A DNA stretch of 64,000 bases from Candidatus Gastranaerophilales bacterium (GTDB lineage Bacteria; Cyanobacteriota; Vampirovibrionia; Gastranaerophilales; Gastranaerophilaceae), in NCBI GenBank assembly GCA_944325835.1, contig CALVBO010000001.1:62001-126000 (forward strand). The letters run 5' to 3'. Positions 37,824-45,436 of the stretch are shown here, in pieces. How positions within the stretch are numbered: position 1 is the first letter of the stretch; every line of letters starts with the position of its first letter. The translations under genes and the position numbers were made by a program. The notes beneath the pieces are model-generated. The model was not told where the DNA came from. It ran no database searches and was given only the letters and a program-made list of their open reading frames with translations.

Positions 37824-39359
37824 CTATAATTCGTAATCGTTTATAATCAAAATTTGTACTTCACCCGGATTAAGACTTACAGAAAGCTTTCCGCCTTCCA
37901 GAAGCGGAGGTTCAGTAATTTTCACCGGAATTGTAACTTTCTCCGCGTCAAATCTCGGAAGTTTGACTTCACCTCTTGCAAAAGAGCTAAAGTTTAAATT
38001 ACCCATAGTAACTATTGTCGAGCGATTATAAGATGTTGCATAGGCAAAAATATCCGGATGACTTGTTTTAAGTATATTAAATGCACCGGCACTCATGTGG
38101 GTGGAAAAATACCTTTTAAATTGATTAGACATTACATACTCACTCATAAGTATCTGGTTGGAAGTTGCAGCTCTGCGCGAAAAATTATATATATCGACCT
38201 TTCCGCGGTTTACGAAATACTGCATATCATCAGTATCAGATTCTGTTGCTTTTTTGTTACCCCACGAGTATACAAAATTATCGCCGCCCTGATTGCCGTC
38301 AAGTACAAATGAGTTTACCGGCAGAGTCGCATTCAGCCAGAATTGCATAATAGAATAAGCTGTTCCTTTTGCAAGTACCGGACTGATATCATCGTGGGTC
38401 GCAATTGCTGCGACAACAGCTTTTTTATCAGAACGTTTTTTTAATTTGTCGAGCATATCTGAAATTTGCGTGGTAAAAGTTTTGGCATCTTTGATATTTT
38501 TAAACTCGTCAAACGGGCCGTAATAACCGTCAAAACCGGCATCAAGAAGTTTATCGGCTGTAGTATTCAATTGAGAATTTACAACCGGAGTATTAGAATC
38601 GGAGGCTTGTGCCAGCCACAAAAATTGCGGGTCATTTTTACGCGAATAAACAATTAAATCCTTCCAGAAACTTGCAGGTTTTGTTGAAGGTACGCATGCT
38701 CTGACACCGTCAACTTCAAGTTCAATCATAAGATCAATAAAATCCTGATAAAGAGCATAAACATCTTTATTATAAGCTTCTTCTGTTCCGGCGTTAAAAA
38801 GTCTTACATCAGACCAGCTTCCCGGAATTACAGGTTCTCCGCCGGCATCTTTGACAAAGAGCTCAGGGCGTTTAAGATATAAATCATACGCGCCAAACGC
38901 CGGCAAATCAACCATGACACGAATATTTCTGTTATGAGCCTCCCTGATAAATTTTTTAGCCTGTTCAATATCAGTCATAGCTGTTTTATCACTAATCAGC
39001 TGCGGGTTAAGTTTTGAAAAGTCAGCAACCGCGTAAAGCGAACCGGCTGTACCGAGAGCCTTAATCTTTCCTAACTGATTAATCGGCATCAACAGCAGTG
39101 TATTTATACCGTAAGTCTGCATCGCATCCAGTCTTGAAATTCCGTTGAGAAAAGTTCCGCTCTCTTCTGTTTCGGATTTTTTTATTAACCCGTCGCCGTC
39201 ATTATCATGTGCATTGAATGTCCGCGGATTGATTTCCATAATTATAGCCGAGTTATTTAAAAATCTTGTTCTTAAATCGTTAACCCAAACACGGTCGGCA
39301 AAAGCCGCGTTTAAAGATAAAAATAGTAAACCGATTAATAAAGCTGCAATCTTTTTCAT
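37824..39359 (-). CDS. Secreted GH13-like protein lacking catalytic residues
   Basis: A 511-residue protein with a signal peptide (1-21). An EF-hand-like calcium loop DNDGDGLIKKSE lies at about 53-64. The alpha-amylase fold is suggested by SRLDAMQTYGINTLLLMPIN, the region-I-like IRVMVDLPAFG, region-II-like DGVRACVPSTK, region-III-like FLWLAQASD and region IV IATHDD. In region II the nucleophile Asp is replaced by Cys, and in region III the acid/base Glu by Gln; only the His-Asp of region IV remains. It is therefore probably a non-catalytic carbohydrate-binding protein. The C-terminus is a beta domain (SLNPGEVQILII), as in amylases. It shares a transcript with the SLH gene. Confidence 0.75.
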   Translation of the reverse strand: MKKIAALLIGLLFLSLNAAFADRVWVNDLRTRFLNNSAIIMEINPRTFNAHDNDGDGLIKKSETEESGTFLNGISRLDAMQTYGINTLLLMPINQLGKIKALGTAGSLYAVADFSKLNPQLISDKTAMTDIEQAKKFIREAHNRNIRVMVDLPAFGAYDLYLKRPELFVKDAGGEPVIPGSWSDVRLFNAGTEEAYNKDVYALYQDFIDLMIELEVDGVRACVPSTKPASFWKDLIVYSRKNDPQFLWLAQASDSNTPVVNSQLNTTADKLLDAGFDGYYGPFDEFKNIKDAKTFTTQISDMLDKLKKRSDKKAVVAAIATHDDISPVLAKGTAYSIMQFWLNATLPVNSFVLDGNQGGDNFVYSWGNKKATESDTDDMQYFVNRGKVDIYNFSRRAATSNQILMSEYVMSNQFKRYFSTHMSAGAFNILKTSHPDIFAYATSYNRSTIVTMGNLNFSSFARGEVKLPRFDAEKVTIPVKITEPPLLEGGKLSVSLNPGEVQILIINDYEL

Positions 39360-39406
39360 ACACTTCTCCCTTTAGCATAAGTATAGCTTAAATTTTTTAA
39401 CGTGGC

Positions 39407-39440
39407 AAATTATTAAGGCAGATTATTAATTTAATCTGCC
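39407..39440 (-). terminator. Terminator-like hairpin after superoxide reductase
   Basis: Perfect 9-bp stem GGCAGATTA / TAATCTGCC (39417-39440); on the minus strand a T-rich but interrupted tail TTAATAATTT follows. Confidence 0.48.
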
Positions 39441-39448
39441 CCGAAAGA

Positions 39449-39850
39449 CTATTCATGCTTAATAACTTTTGACCAGAGTCCGTGAATATTACAATTTTCG
39501 CGTGCAATATAATCTCCAAAGTCCTCATTGAGAGAGATTTCCGGTACTTCCTCCGGCTCAAAGAATTTTGTAACGGAAATTTTACCGTTTTCAGAAATCA
39601 GTTTTATAAATTGAATATAATGCTCAGGTATCATTGGATGAATTTTTTCACCTATTCGCACCAGTTCTTTGCCTTCTTCGTTATGGAACATAAACGGCAA
39701 ATGCGATTCACCCTTAATTTCTTCCTCCGTGTGCGCGGTTAGAAGGTTCATCGGCTGCCCGCAGCAAACTAGTTCCCCTGCGCCGGCGATTAAAACTTCT
39801 ACCAGATTTCCGCAAATTTCACATTTATATAATTGAAATTTTTCTGTCAT
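39449..39850 (-). CDS. Desulfoferrodoxin-type superoxide reductase
   Basis: About 133 residues from ATG 39850, which has GGAGG eight bases upstream. The N-terminal desulforedoxin-like site has Cys10, Cys13, Cys29 and Cys30. The catalytic Fe(His)4Cys centre is seen as SHLPFM (His50), KIHPMIPEHYI and NCNIHGLW. It reduces superoxide to peroxide with electrons usually from rubredoxin, a defence typical of anaerobes. The usual E-K-H motif before the first His ligand reads E-S-H here, so the conserved Lys thought to attract superoxide is missing. Monocistronic. Confidence 0.93.
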   Translation of the reverse strand: MTEKFQLYKCEICGNLVEVLIAGAGELVCCGQPMNLLTAHTEEEIKGESHLPFMFHNEEGKELVRIGEKIHPMIPEHYIQFIKLISENGKISVTKFFEPEEVPEISLNEDFGDYIARENCNIHGLWSKVIKHE

Positions 39851-39961
39851 TGTTGTTACCTCCTGCAAATAAGTTTCACTATTCAGAAAATTTTTACAAT
39901 AAACGAAAGTACATAAACTATTGATTATTTTTTGATTTTATAATTATAATATTGCTTACTT

Positions 39962-40157
39962 GTCCGAGAAAGTTTCGCGATATGGAACGTGACGTGAATG
40001 AGTTGCGTAGCAACTCCCCCGCTTACGCAAGCGAAACTTTTGAGTGGCGTATTAGACAGCACTCTGCCGAGAAAAACAGTCCAGTGAACTGTTTTTCGAG
40101 AGGGAAACGCGCGACCCGCGGTTCAGCGGGGCGGAAGTGGCGGAGAACTGCTTTATT
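39962..40157 (+). repeat. Structured dispersed repeat, copy 2
   Basis: A 196-bp copy between two divergent genes. P1 stem AAAGTTTCGC (39969-39978) / GCGAAACTTT (40031-40040) differs from copy 1 by paired changes. Its loop holds an extra hairpin GAGTTGC-GTA-GCAACTC (40000-40016). The core TTTTGAGTGGCGTATTAGAC is followed by a hairpin module GAAAAACAG/CTGTTTTTC (40071-40097) shared with copy 3, then CCCGC-GGTTCA-GCGGG (40115-40130), where the pairs changed again relative to CTCGC/GCGAG, and the constant end GGCGGAGAACTGCTTTATT. Confidence 0.9.
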
Positions 40158-40193
40158 TGTAACTACTATATAAATAACAGGAGACCCTAAAGA

Positions 40194-41237
40194 ATGATTA
40201 TCGTAATGGAAAAGAATGCGACAGAAGAGAATATTAAAAAAGTATGTGATATATTAACGGAACACGAATTTAGAATACAGGTCAACCGCGGCGATCTTAT
40301 TACGGTAATTGATGCATTCGGGGATAAATCAACAATTTCACAGGATATAATTCTGGCACAGCCTGGGGTTAAAGAAGTAAAGGTTATCAGAGAACCGTTC
40401 CGCCTTGCATGCCGCGACAGAAACCCGGAAGATACCGTTATTACATTTAAAAACGGTGTTAAAATCGGCGGCAATGAAAAAGCTGCTTTTGTTGGCCCGT
40501 GTTCGGTAGAATCTTATGAAGGTTTACTTGAAGTCGCAATTGCGGCAAAAGAAATGCAATGCGAATTTTTAAGAGGCGGTGCGTTTAAGCCGAGAACTTC
40601 ACCTTATGATTTTCAGGGTTATGAAGAAAAAGCGTTAAAATATTTGAAACGTGCAAGCGAAGAGACCGGACTTTTAACTGTTACAGAAGTTATGGATGCA
40701 GATGATATTCCGATGATTGCTAAATATGTTGACGTGCTGCAGGTTGGCGCAAGAAATATGCAAAATTTTAAACTTCTGACTGCAGTCGGTAAATCCGGGA
40801 TTCCTGTTATACTTAAACGAGGACTTTGCAGCACTATTACAGAATTTCTTCTTGCAGCAGAATACATTATGTACAACGGCAACCCTAATGTAATCCTTTG
40901 CGAGCGCGGAATTAGAAGTTTTGATAATAAATACACCCGTAACGTGGTTGATATAGCCGCTATTCCGGTTATTAAAAAACTTTCGCATTTACCAATCATT
41001 CTTGACCCGAGCCATGCTACCGGCCAGAGATATTTAATCGAACCGATTTCCAAAGCCGGACTTGTTGTCGGCGCTGACGGCTTGATGATAGAAGTCCACC
41101 ATAATCCTGAAAAGGCTCTTTCAGACGGTAAACAAAGCCTTTCTATTCCGGAATTTAAGGAAATTATGGCAAGATTAAACACGATTAACGGCAGACTGGC
41201 TTACGAGAAAAAATGTCTTTCTGCTAACGTAAAATAA
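40194..41237 (+). CDS. aroF: 3-deoxy-7-phosphoheptulonate (DAHP) synthase
   Basis: A 347-residue type I-beta DAHP synthase, first step of the shikimate pathway (phosphoenolpyruvate plus erythrose 4-phosphate). The N-terminal ferredoxin-like regulatory domain (MIIVMEKNATEENIKKV, about 1-70) is followed by the barrel with VGPCSVES, LRGGAFKPRTSPYDFQG, LQVGARNMQNF, LKRGLCSTI, LCERGIRSFDN and ILDPSHATG, all family signatures. AGGAGA precedes the ATG. The N-terminal domain implies feedback control by an aromatic product, inferred. It is followed by a 200-bp leader-like region. Confidence 0.96.
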   Translation: MIIVMEKNATEENIKKVCDILTEHEFRIQVNRGDLITVIDAFGDKSTISQDIILAQPGVKEVKVIREPFRLACRDRNPEDTVITFKNGVKIGGNEKAAFVGPCSVESYEGLLEVAIAAKEMQCEFLRGGAFKPRTSPYDFQGYEEKALKYLKRASEETGLLTVTEVMDADDIPMIAKYVDVLQVGARNMQNFKLLTAVGKSGIPVILKRGLCSTITEFLLAAEYIMYNGNPNVILCERGIRSFDNKYTRNVVDIAAIPVIKKLSHLPIILDPSHATGQRYLIEPISKAGLVVGADGLMIEVHHNPEKALSDGKQSLSIPEFKEIMARLNTINGRLAYEKKCLSANVK

Positions 41238-41257
41238 CCCCCCAGACCCCTTGCCAA

Positions 41258-41433
41258 TTGTACAACATAATGTGTATTGTGTTGTACAGTTATAAAAACT
41301 TGTGTTATTTGAAAATTGCGTTTTGCACTTTTAAATGTGAAGAATTGTTAAGGGTTAATCCCCGCACTGTATTTGCCCCTCACAACACAATACACAAAGT
41401 GGTGTACGGGAAATTAGAAAACGAAAGGGGATT
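41258..41433 (+). promoter_or_regulatory. Leader with mutually exclusive inverted repeats
   Basis: TGTACAACA (41259-41267) pairs perfectly with TGTTGTACA (41280-41288). The segment TGTGTATTGTGTTGT (41271-41285), overlapping the second arm, also pairs perfectly over 15 bp with ACAACACAATACACA (41382-41396). In addition AATCCCC (41357-41363) is complementary to GGGGATT (41427-41433), which includes the ribosome-binding site of the next gene. The arrangement could form an RNA switch, attenuator or operator pair for the 41438 gene. Confidence 0.5.
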
Positions 41434-41437
41434 TATT

Positions 41438-42103
41438 ATGGGAAATTCAGTACAAAAAATTCTTCGTGTAGGCGAAAATATGGCAAAGAAAATCGGTAGA
41501 ACATATCGTTCAACTAATGCATCAGGTTTAGTAGAGTTCACCGGAACTAAGCAGGTACTTAACGGACAAACCGTAGTGAATGGGCGCATATCCTACTATG
41601 GTGGAAGAGAAAGATATTTGACAAAAATCTCAACACAGACACAAAATGGTTCAAAAGAAGTTTCAAGAATAGTTCCTGACTTGGAAACTCGTTTTACCTA
41701 TGATGGTGATATAACAAAAATTACAACGAATACAAACTCACAAGTTGGTACACATAGTGTAAATACATTTAACCAGAAATCTTATGAATACGGGAATTGT
41801 GGCTTAGGAATTTATGAACGTACAATTGACAGAGTCTTTGCCGGTAGAAAACATCTGGGAGGCAGAGCCGTATTTAGCGGTATGTCCGAACGTAGCATAA
41901 CTCCACAAAAGAAAAAAGTCTTTTTTGGTGCTGATGGCAAGCCGCTCAAAACAGTTTATTATAACAGCAGAACCGGCTTGAGGTCATTCGCAGAGTTACC
42001 TGACGGAAGAGTAATTCGATATGATGAGAAAGGTTTACCGGTATTTACAGATGCAAAATACGGCAAAAAAATTGATTTAGGCGGTTTAGATAAACTTATA
42101 TAA
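41438..42103 (+). CDS. Lineage-specific protein, function unknown
   Basis: A 221-residue protein starting at ATG 41438, which follows GAAAGGGGA; open codons extend upstream to 41258 but run through the inverted repeats. No signal peptide. It is basic near the N-terminus, then built of short beta-strand-like Gly/Asn/Thr segments (TYDGDITKITTNTNSQVG, VFFGADGKPLKTVYYNSR, DGRVIRYDEKGLPVF), reminiscent of YD-type repeats and of the protein at 55391. The gene is monocistronic, with a complex leader and a strong terminator. No family recognised. Confidence 0.72.
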   Translation: MGNSVQKILRVGENMAKKIGRTYRSTNASGLVEFTGTKQVLNGQTVVNGRISYYGGRERYLTKISTQTQNGSKEVSRIVPDLETRFTYDGDITKITTNTNSQVGTHSVNTFNQKSYEYGNCGLGIYERTIDRVFAGRKHLGGRAVFSGMSERSITPQKKKVFFGADGKPLKTVYYNSRTGLRSFAELPDGRVIRYDEKGLPVFTDAKYGKKIDLGGLDKLI

Positions 42104-42110
42104 AAAAGCC

Positions 42111-42138
42111 AAAGCGGGTTCTAAGAACCCGCTTTTTT
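42111..42138 (+). terminator. Intrinsic terminator
   Basis: Perfect 11-bp stem AAAGCGGGTTC / GAACCCGCTTT, loop TAA, followed by a T-tract. Confidence 0.88.
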
Positions 42139-42222
42139 ACAAATTCCCCCGCAAGGCTAGGCATATTGCTTAATTAAATAATTTCTGCGATAGGTTATTA
42201 TTCCGAGTGAGGAGTGCTTATT

Positions 42223-42816
42223 ATGCAAAAGTTATCTTACCGGAAAATGCCGCTTGAAGATTTAATCGTCCTGTCGCAGCAGGACGATTTTAAGGCGTTA
42301 GAGGAACTTATTAAACGTGAACAAAAAAATATTTATACCGCGCTGATGTACCTTTCCGGCAACAAAGATAACGTTTATGACCTGACTCAAGAAGTTCTTT
42401 TTAAGATAGCAAAAAATATTAAGTCGCTCGCTAACCCGAAAAGCTTTAAAAGCTGGAGCAACCAGATTGCAACCAATGTTTTTTATGATGATTTGCGCAA
42501 GAATAAGAAGGAATACGAGGTCATTTCACTGGAAGATGACGAGGACAGCAGCTTTTTCTCGGCTATAAAAAACTTTTTTATTGATAAGAAATGCAAGCCA
42601 CCGGAAATCTGTCTTTCTTCCGAACTGGATAAAATTATCAAGTACGAAATACTTAATCTTCCCGAAGCCTTCCGGGTTGTAATAATCCTACGGGAACTCG
42701 AAGGTTTATCTTATGAAGAAATCGCGCTTGCCACAAACAGCAATATCGGTACGGTAAAATCCAGAATTTCGCGCGCAAGAAATAAGTTACAGGAAAACCT
42801 GAAAGCCTATTTGTAA
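42223..42816 (+). CDS. ECF-type RNA polymerase sigma factor
   Basis: About 197 residues from ATG 42223 (GAGGAG eight bases upstream). Region 2 includes KNIYTALMYLSGNKDNVYDLTQEVLFKIAKNI and NPKSFKSWSNQIATNVFYDDLRK; region 4 is LPEAFRVVIILRELEGLSYEEIA...IGTVKSRISRAR. It is followed 13 bases later by a zinc-finger anti-sigma gene, the standard pairing for extracytoplasmic-function control. Its promoters cannot be assigned here, and no clear autoregulatory motif is seen. Confidence 0.94.
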   Translation: MQKLSYRKMPLEDLIVLSQQDDFKALEELIKREQKNIYTALMYLSGNKDNVYDLTQEVLFKIAKNIKSLANPKSFKSWSNQIATNVFYDDLRKNKKEYEVISLEDDEDSSFFSAIKNFFIDKKCKPPEICLSSELDKIIKYEILNLPEAFRVVIILRELEGLSYEEIALATNSNIGTVKSRISRARNKLQENLKAYL

Positions 42817-42829
42817 AGGAGTAAAAATT

Positions 42830-43369
42830 ATGAAAAACAAAATCACGTGTAAACAAATTCAGGCTATTCTTCCTTTTTATCTGAAAGGGAGAGTTAATCC
42901 TGCGCTGTCAGAACTTATAGAAGAACATCTTGAGAACTGCCCGCACTGCAAAGAACTTTACTTAAAGGCTTTCGATGAATGCAATGATTTTTCTTTCATT
43001 GAGCTTGAAGAAAATGCGGTAGAAGAAAATAACGACAGATTTGTGACAAAAGAATATGCAAACTTCAAGAAAAAACTCTCTGCGTACTTTGACAGCGAAC
43101 TGGAAAACAGCGAAAGTATTAAAATAAAAAAAATGACAATTTCTAACCCGCTTGCCCGCAAAGATTTAGAGGACATGTATCTTTTTAAACGACTGTTGCA
43201 CTCATCATTTGACAGAACAAAAGAAAGCTGCAAACACGATTTTTCAAAAACAATCGTAAAAAAGCTCGATGATCAAAATTTTTACCAGACAGACTATTTT
43301 GTAAAGATAGGTGCAATACTTCTGTTTATTTCAGCCGTGCTGTCAATAAGTTTTTTTACCGGCAGCTAA
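42830..43369 (+). CDS. Membrane-anchored zinc-finger anti-sigma factor
   Basis: A 179-residue protein. The N-terminal HLENCPHC motif with the earlier Cys gives the HxxxCxxC signature of zinc-associated anti-sigma domains. A second DSELEN-type helical segment follows near residue 85, then one C-terminal membrane helix (about 158-176) with only a few residues outside. It presumably holds the sigma factor at 42223 inactive at the membrane. AAAGGAG precedes the ATG. The last four bases overlap the convergent gene. Confidence 0.9.
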   Translation: MKNKITCKQIQAILPFYLKGRVNPALSELIEEHLENCPHCKELYLKAFDECNDFSFIELEENAVEENNDRFVTKEYANFKKKLSAYFDSELENSESIKIKKMTISNPLARKDLEDMYLFKRLLHSSFDRTKESCKHDFSKTIVKKLDDQNFYQTDYFVKIGAILLFISAVLSISFFTGS

Positions 43370-43971
43370 ATCCTCATTCCGGGATGCCGCAATATTGATT
43401 GATAATCCTTCATTGTAAAGCGGTTATACGGTGTTTTTTCATTTTCTTTCTTCTGTGCAAGAACATTGTTTGCGGCAACCTGTTGTTTGGCAGCATACTC
43501 GTTGCGCAAAATCGGCGTTACAATATTACAGGAAAGAATTGAGCCTGCGGTGCTTGCGATAACGTCCACACCGTTTTTAAATGCGTTGAAATCTTCCTTT
43601 ATATCGCCAAAATTTTCCGTCTTTTTTATATTAAAATCTATCTTCCCGATTTTATCAGTCAAATTGTGCTTTTCAAGATATTTTCTGATAGCTTTATTCG
43701 CGATTTTGCCGTTAAGAACCGCCTTGGATGACAGGTTTTTAACAGAGGACGTAAGAATATAGAAGGATAAAATATTTATCAGCCCGTCGCCGAGTTCCTG
43801 TGGAATTAAGAAAGTTTTTTGTTCCGGCGGAATTTTGTCATTAGTCCAAATTGCCATTAACTGTGCGGCACAGGACAGAATCCAGCCGGCTGTACCGGTG
43901 TGGACAAGCATTTTACCAGGATTTTCACCATAATTTTTATACAGATTGGAAAGTACTTTATCTAAATTCAT
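43366..43971 (-). CDS. Lineage-specific protein with hydrophobic segments, function unknown
   Basis: A 201-residue protein with hydrophobic stretches near residues 25-45 (GTAGWILSCAAQLMAIW), 65-80 (LGDGLINILSFYILTSS) and 135-155 (VDVIASTAGSILSCNIVTP). The N-terminus (MNLDKVLSNLYKNYGENPGK) and basic C-terminus (FTMKDYQSILRHPGMRI) flank them. Its start overlaps the stop of the upstream gene by four bases, so the two form a unit. Resembles the proteins at 13148 and 20731 in layout. Confidence 0.65.
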   Translation of the reverse strand: MNLDKVLSNLYKNYGENPGKMLVHTGTAGWILSCAAQLMAIWTNDKIPPEQKTFLIPQELGDGLINILSFYILTSSVKNLSSKAVLNGKIANKAIRKYLEKHNLTDKIGKIDFNIKKTENFGDIKEDFNAFKNGVDVIASTAGSILSCNIVTPILRNEYAAKQQVAANNVLAQKKENEKTPYNRFTMKDYQSILRHPGMRI

Positions 43972-44513
43972 TTAGTACCTCCCGATTTCTTTTCAACAAC
44001 CTTCTCATTAAATTTATTTGTCAGAAATTTTGTCAAAGGCGCATCAATAAGGAAATTGGTAAATACCATAACTCCCAGAGAAATATATGTTCCGAGAGCA
44101 TTTTGATATTGCTTAAATTCATCCGTATCTATCTTTTTGACATCTTTAGGTGTAAAGAGCGTTTTCCACCTTGGAACACCTTTACCCGGAAGCTGAGAAC
44201 ACATTTGCATCCCTTTAATAGTGCCTTTTCTGACTGCGTAACCGGTAAGTGTGCCGGCGATAATTTTTGCAACTGTACGGCAGACTGCAACACGTCTTGT
44301 ATCCTCATCAATTTTGCGGTTATAAAAATCTATAAACGGCTGGGACATCAGGGCTGTAACGCCTAGAATTAAACGGTTTTCGGCAGATGAAATCTCTCTT
44401 CCGGAGGCTTTGTAGAATTTATCGGCTTTTTTACCCGCAACAAAGTTCGGCATTACATTATAAAATGCCTGCTGCACTCTATTTGCAGTATTTTTAATTG
44501 CACTTACAGCCAT
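43968..44513 (-). CDS. Lineage-specific protein with hydrophobic segments, function unknown
   Basis: A 181-residue protein. Hydrophobic stretches near residues 47-60 (RLILGVTALMSQPF), 75-95 (VAVCRTVAKIIAGTLTGY) and 145-163 (YISLGVMVFTNFLIDAPL) alternate with Lys/Arg-rich segments, and a Cys pair lies in CRTVA and MCSQLP. The start has only a weak ribosome-binding site; upstream on the minus strand AGCAAT and an AT-rich -10 candidate occur with 16-base spacing. It is coupled to the 43366 gene by a four-base overlap. No family recognised. Confidence 0.65.
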   Translation of the reverse strand: MAVSAIKNTANRVQQAFYNVMPNFVAGKKADKFYKASGREISSAENRLILGVTALMSQPFIDFYNRKIDEDTRRVAVCRTVAKIIAGTLTGYAVRKGTIKGMQMCSQLPGKGVPRWKTLFTPKDVKKIDTDEFKQYQNALGTYISLGVMVFTNFLIDAPLTKFLTNKFNEKVVEKKSGGTK

Positions 44514-44598
44514 GTCTACACACCCAGAATAATAATGTTACTCAAGCTGAATAATTGCTTAAATATCCCTTATTATTAAAAAATGTTAACAGAAATGA

Positions 44599-45267
44599 CT
44601 AGACTAAACCCTCCTTCAAAGCCTTTACAGCGGCCTGAGTCCGGTCATCTACAACTAGTTTCTGTATTATATTACAAACATGGGCTTTGGCTGTATGTTC
44701 TGAAATTGTAAGCGTATCTGCTATCTGCTGGTTAGATTTCCCGTCTACCACAAGTTTAAGAACCTCATATTCACGCTGCGTAAGGTTTGCATGCTGGGCA
44801 CGGAAGGTTGCTCGCGACATTTTCCGCGCAGGTATAACTCCGCTGTTCTTTTCCCGCAGTATCGGCACAATCTTTGGGTCAAGCCACATTGCCCCGTCAT
44901 TGACAGTTTTAATTATCATTTCCAGAACATCTGTGTTAACATCTTTCATAACATAAGCCCTCGCTCCTGCATGGAGAGAAGAAAAAATTTCCTCTTCCGA
45001 AAGATGTGACGTTAAAATTATAACTTTACAGTCCTGATTGTATTCAATAAGCTTTTTCGTTGCCTCTATTCCGTTGTAATCCGGCAGACCTATATCCATT
45101 AACACAACATCAGGCTTTAAAAGCTTATATTTTTCAATAGCTTCTTTTGCCGTTGTCGCTTCGTATATGGTTTCAATGCTGCTGTGCTCCTCAAGCAGCG
45201 ATTTCAAACCTATCCGCATTAATTTTTGATCCTCTACAAGTAAAATATTAATAGTCTTGGTTTCCAT
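44599..45267 (-). CDS. NarL/LuxR-family response regulator
   Basis: A 222-residue response regulator. The receiver domain has the acidic pair Glu12-Asp13, the phosphorylation site Asp58 in LMDIGLPDYNG, and the conserved Lys in YVMKDVN. The C-terminal LuxR-type helix-turn-helix is LTQREYEVLKLVVDGKSNQQIADTLTISEHTAKAHV. AAGGAG precedes the ATG. No sensor kinase lies nearby, so it is an orphan in this window. It is divergent from the alcohol dehydrogenase at 45437 and could control it, inferred from position only. Confidence 0.94.
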   Translation of the reverse strand: METKTINILLVEDQKLMRIGLKSLLEEHSSIETIYEATTAKEAIEKYKLLKPDVVLMDIGLPDYNGIEATKKLIEYNQDCKVIILTSHLSEEEIFSSLHAGARAYVMKDVNTDVLEMIIKTVNDGAMWLDPKIVPILREKNSGVIPARKMSRATFRAQHANLTQREYEVLKLVVDGKSNQQIADTLTISEHTAKAHVCNIIQKLVVDDRTQAAVKALKEGLV

Positions 45268-45373
45268 AACATCTCTCCTTATACATTATATTTTTAAAAC
45301 CAATAGCACGGGAATTAATCCTTTTTGCAGAAATAAGAAGCGGTAATCTTTCGCCAAGAATTGTTACAAATAA

Positions 45374-45389
45374 CATTTGTTTACAAATG
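45374..45389. promoter_or_regulatory. Palindromic operator candidate
   Basis: CATTTGT-TT-ACAAATG, a perfect 7-bp inverted repeat with a 2-base centre, in the 169-bp divergent region between the response regulator and the alcohol dehydrogenase genes. Could bind a dimeric regulator. Confidence 0.4.
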
Positions 45390-45424
45390 AGGTTTATAAT
45401 CAAATTTAGAAAAATTTTTCGTGA

Positions 45425-45430
45425 TAAAAT
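45425..45430 (+). promoter_or_regulatory. Possible -10 box giving a leaderless dehydrogenase mRNA
   Basis: TAAAAT, then six bases (also TAAAAT) to ATG at 45437. No clear -35. A TTTATAAT at 45393-45400 is an alternative -10. Confidence 0.4.
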
Positions 45431-45436
45431 TAAAAT

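Noticed and set aside
39952-40173. Reading frame containing EWRIRQ through repeat copy 2
   Set aside because: It is the translation of the structured repeat core. The same frame recurs as EWRVRQ in copy 4, but stem covariation, not codon conservation, explains the sequence.
41258-41437. 60-codon N-terminal extension of the 41438 gene
   Set aside because: No ribosome-binding site for it, and it runs through the leader inverted repeats; AAAGGGGA precedes ATG 41438.
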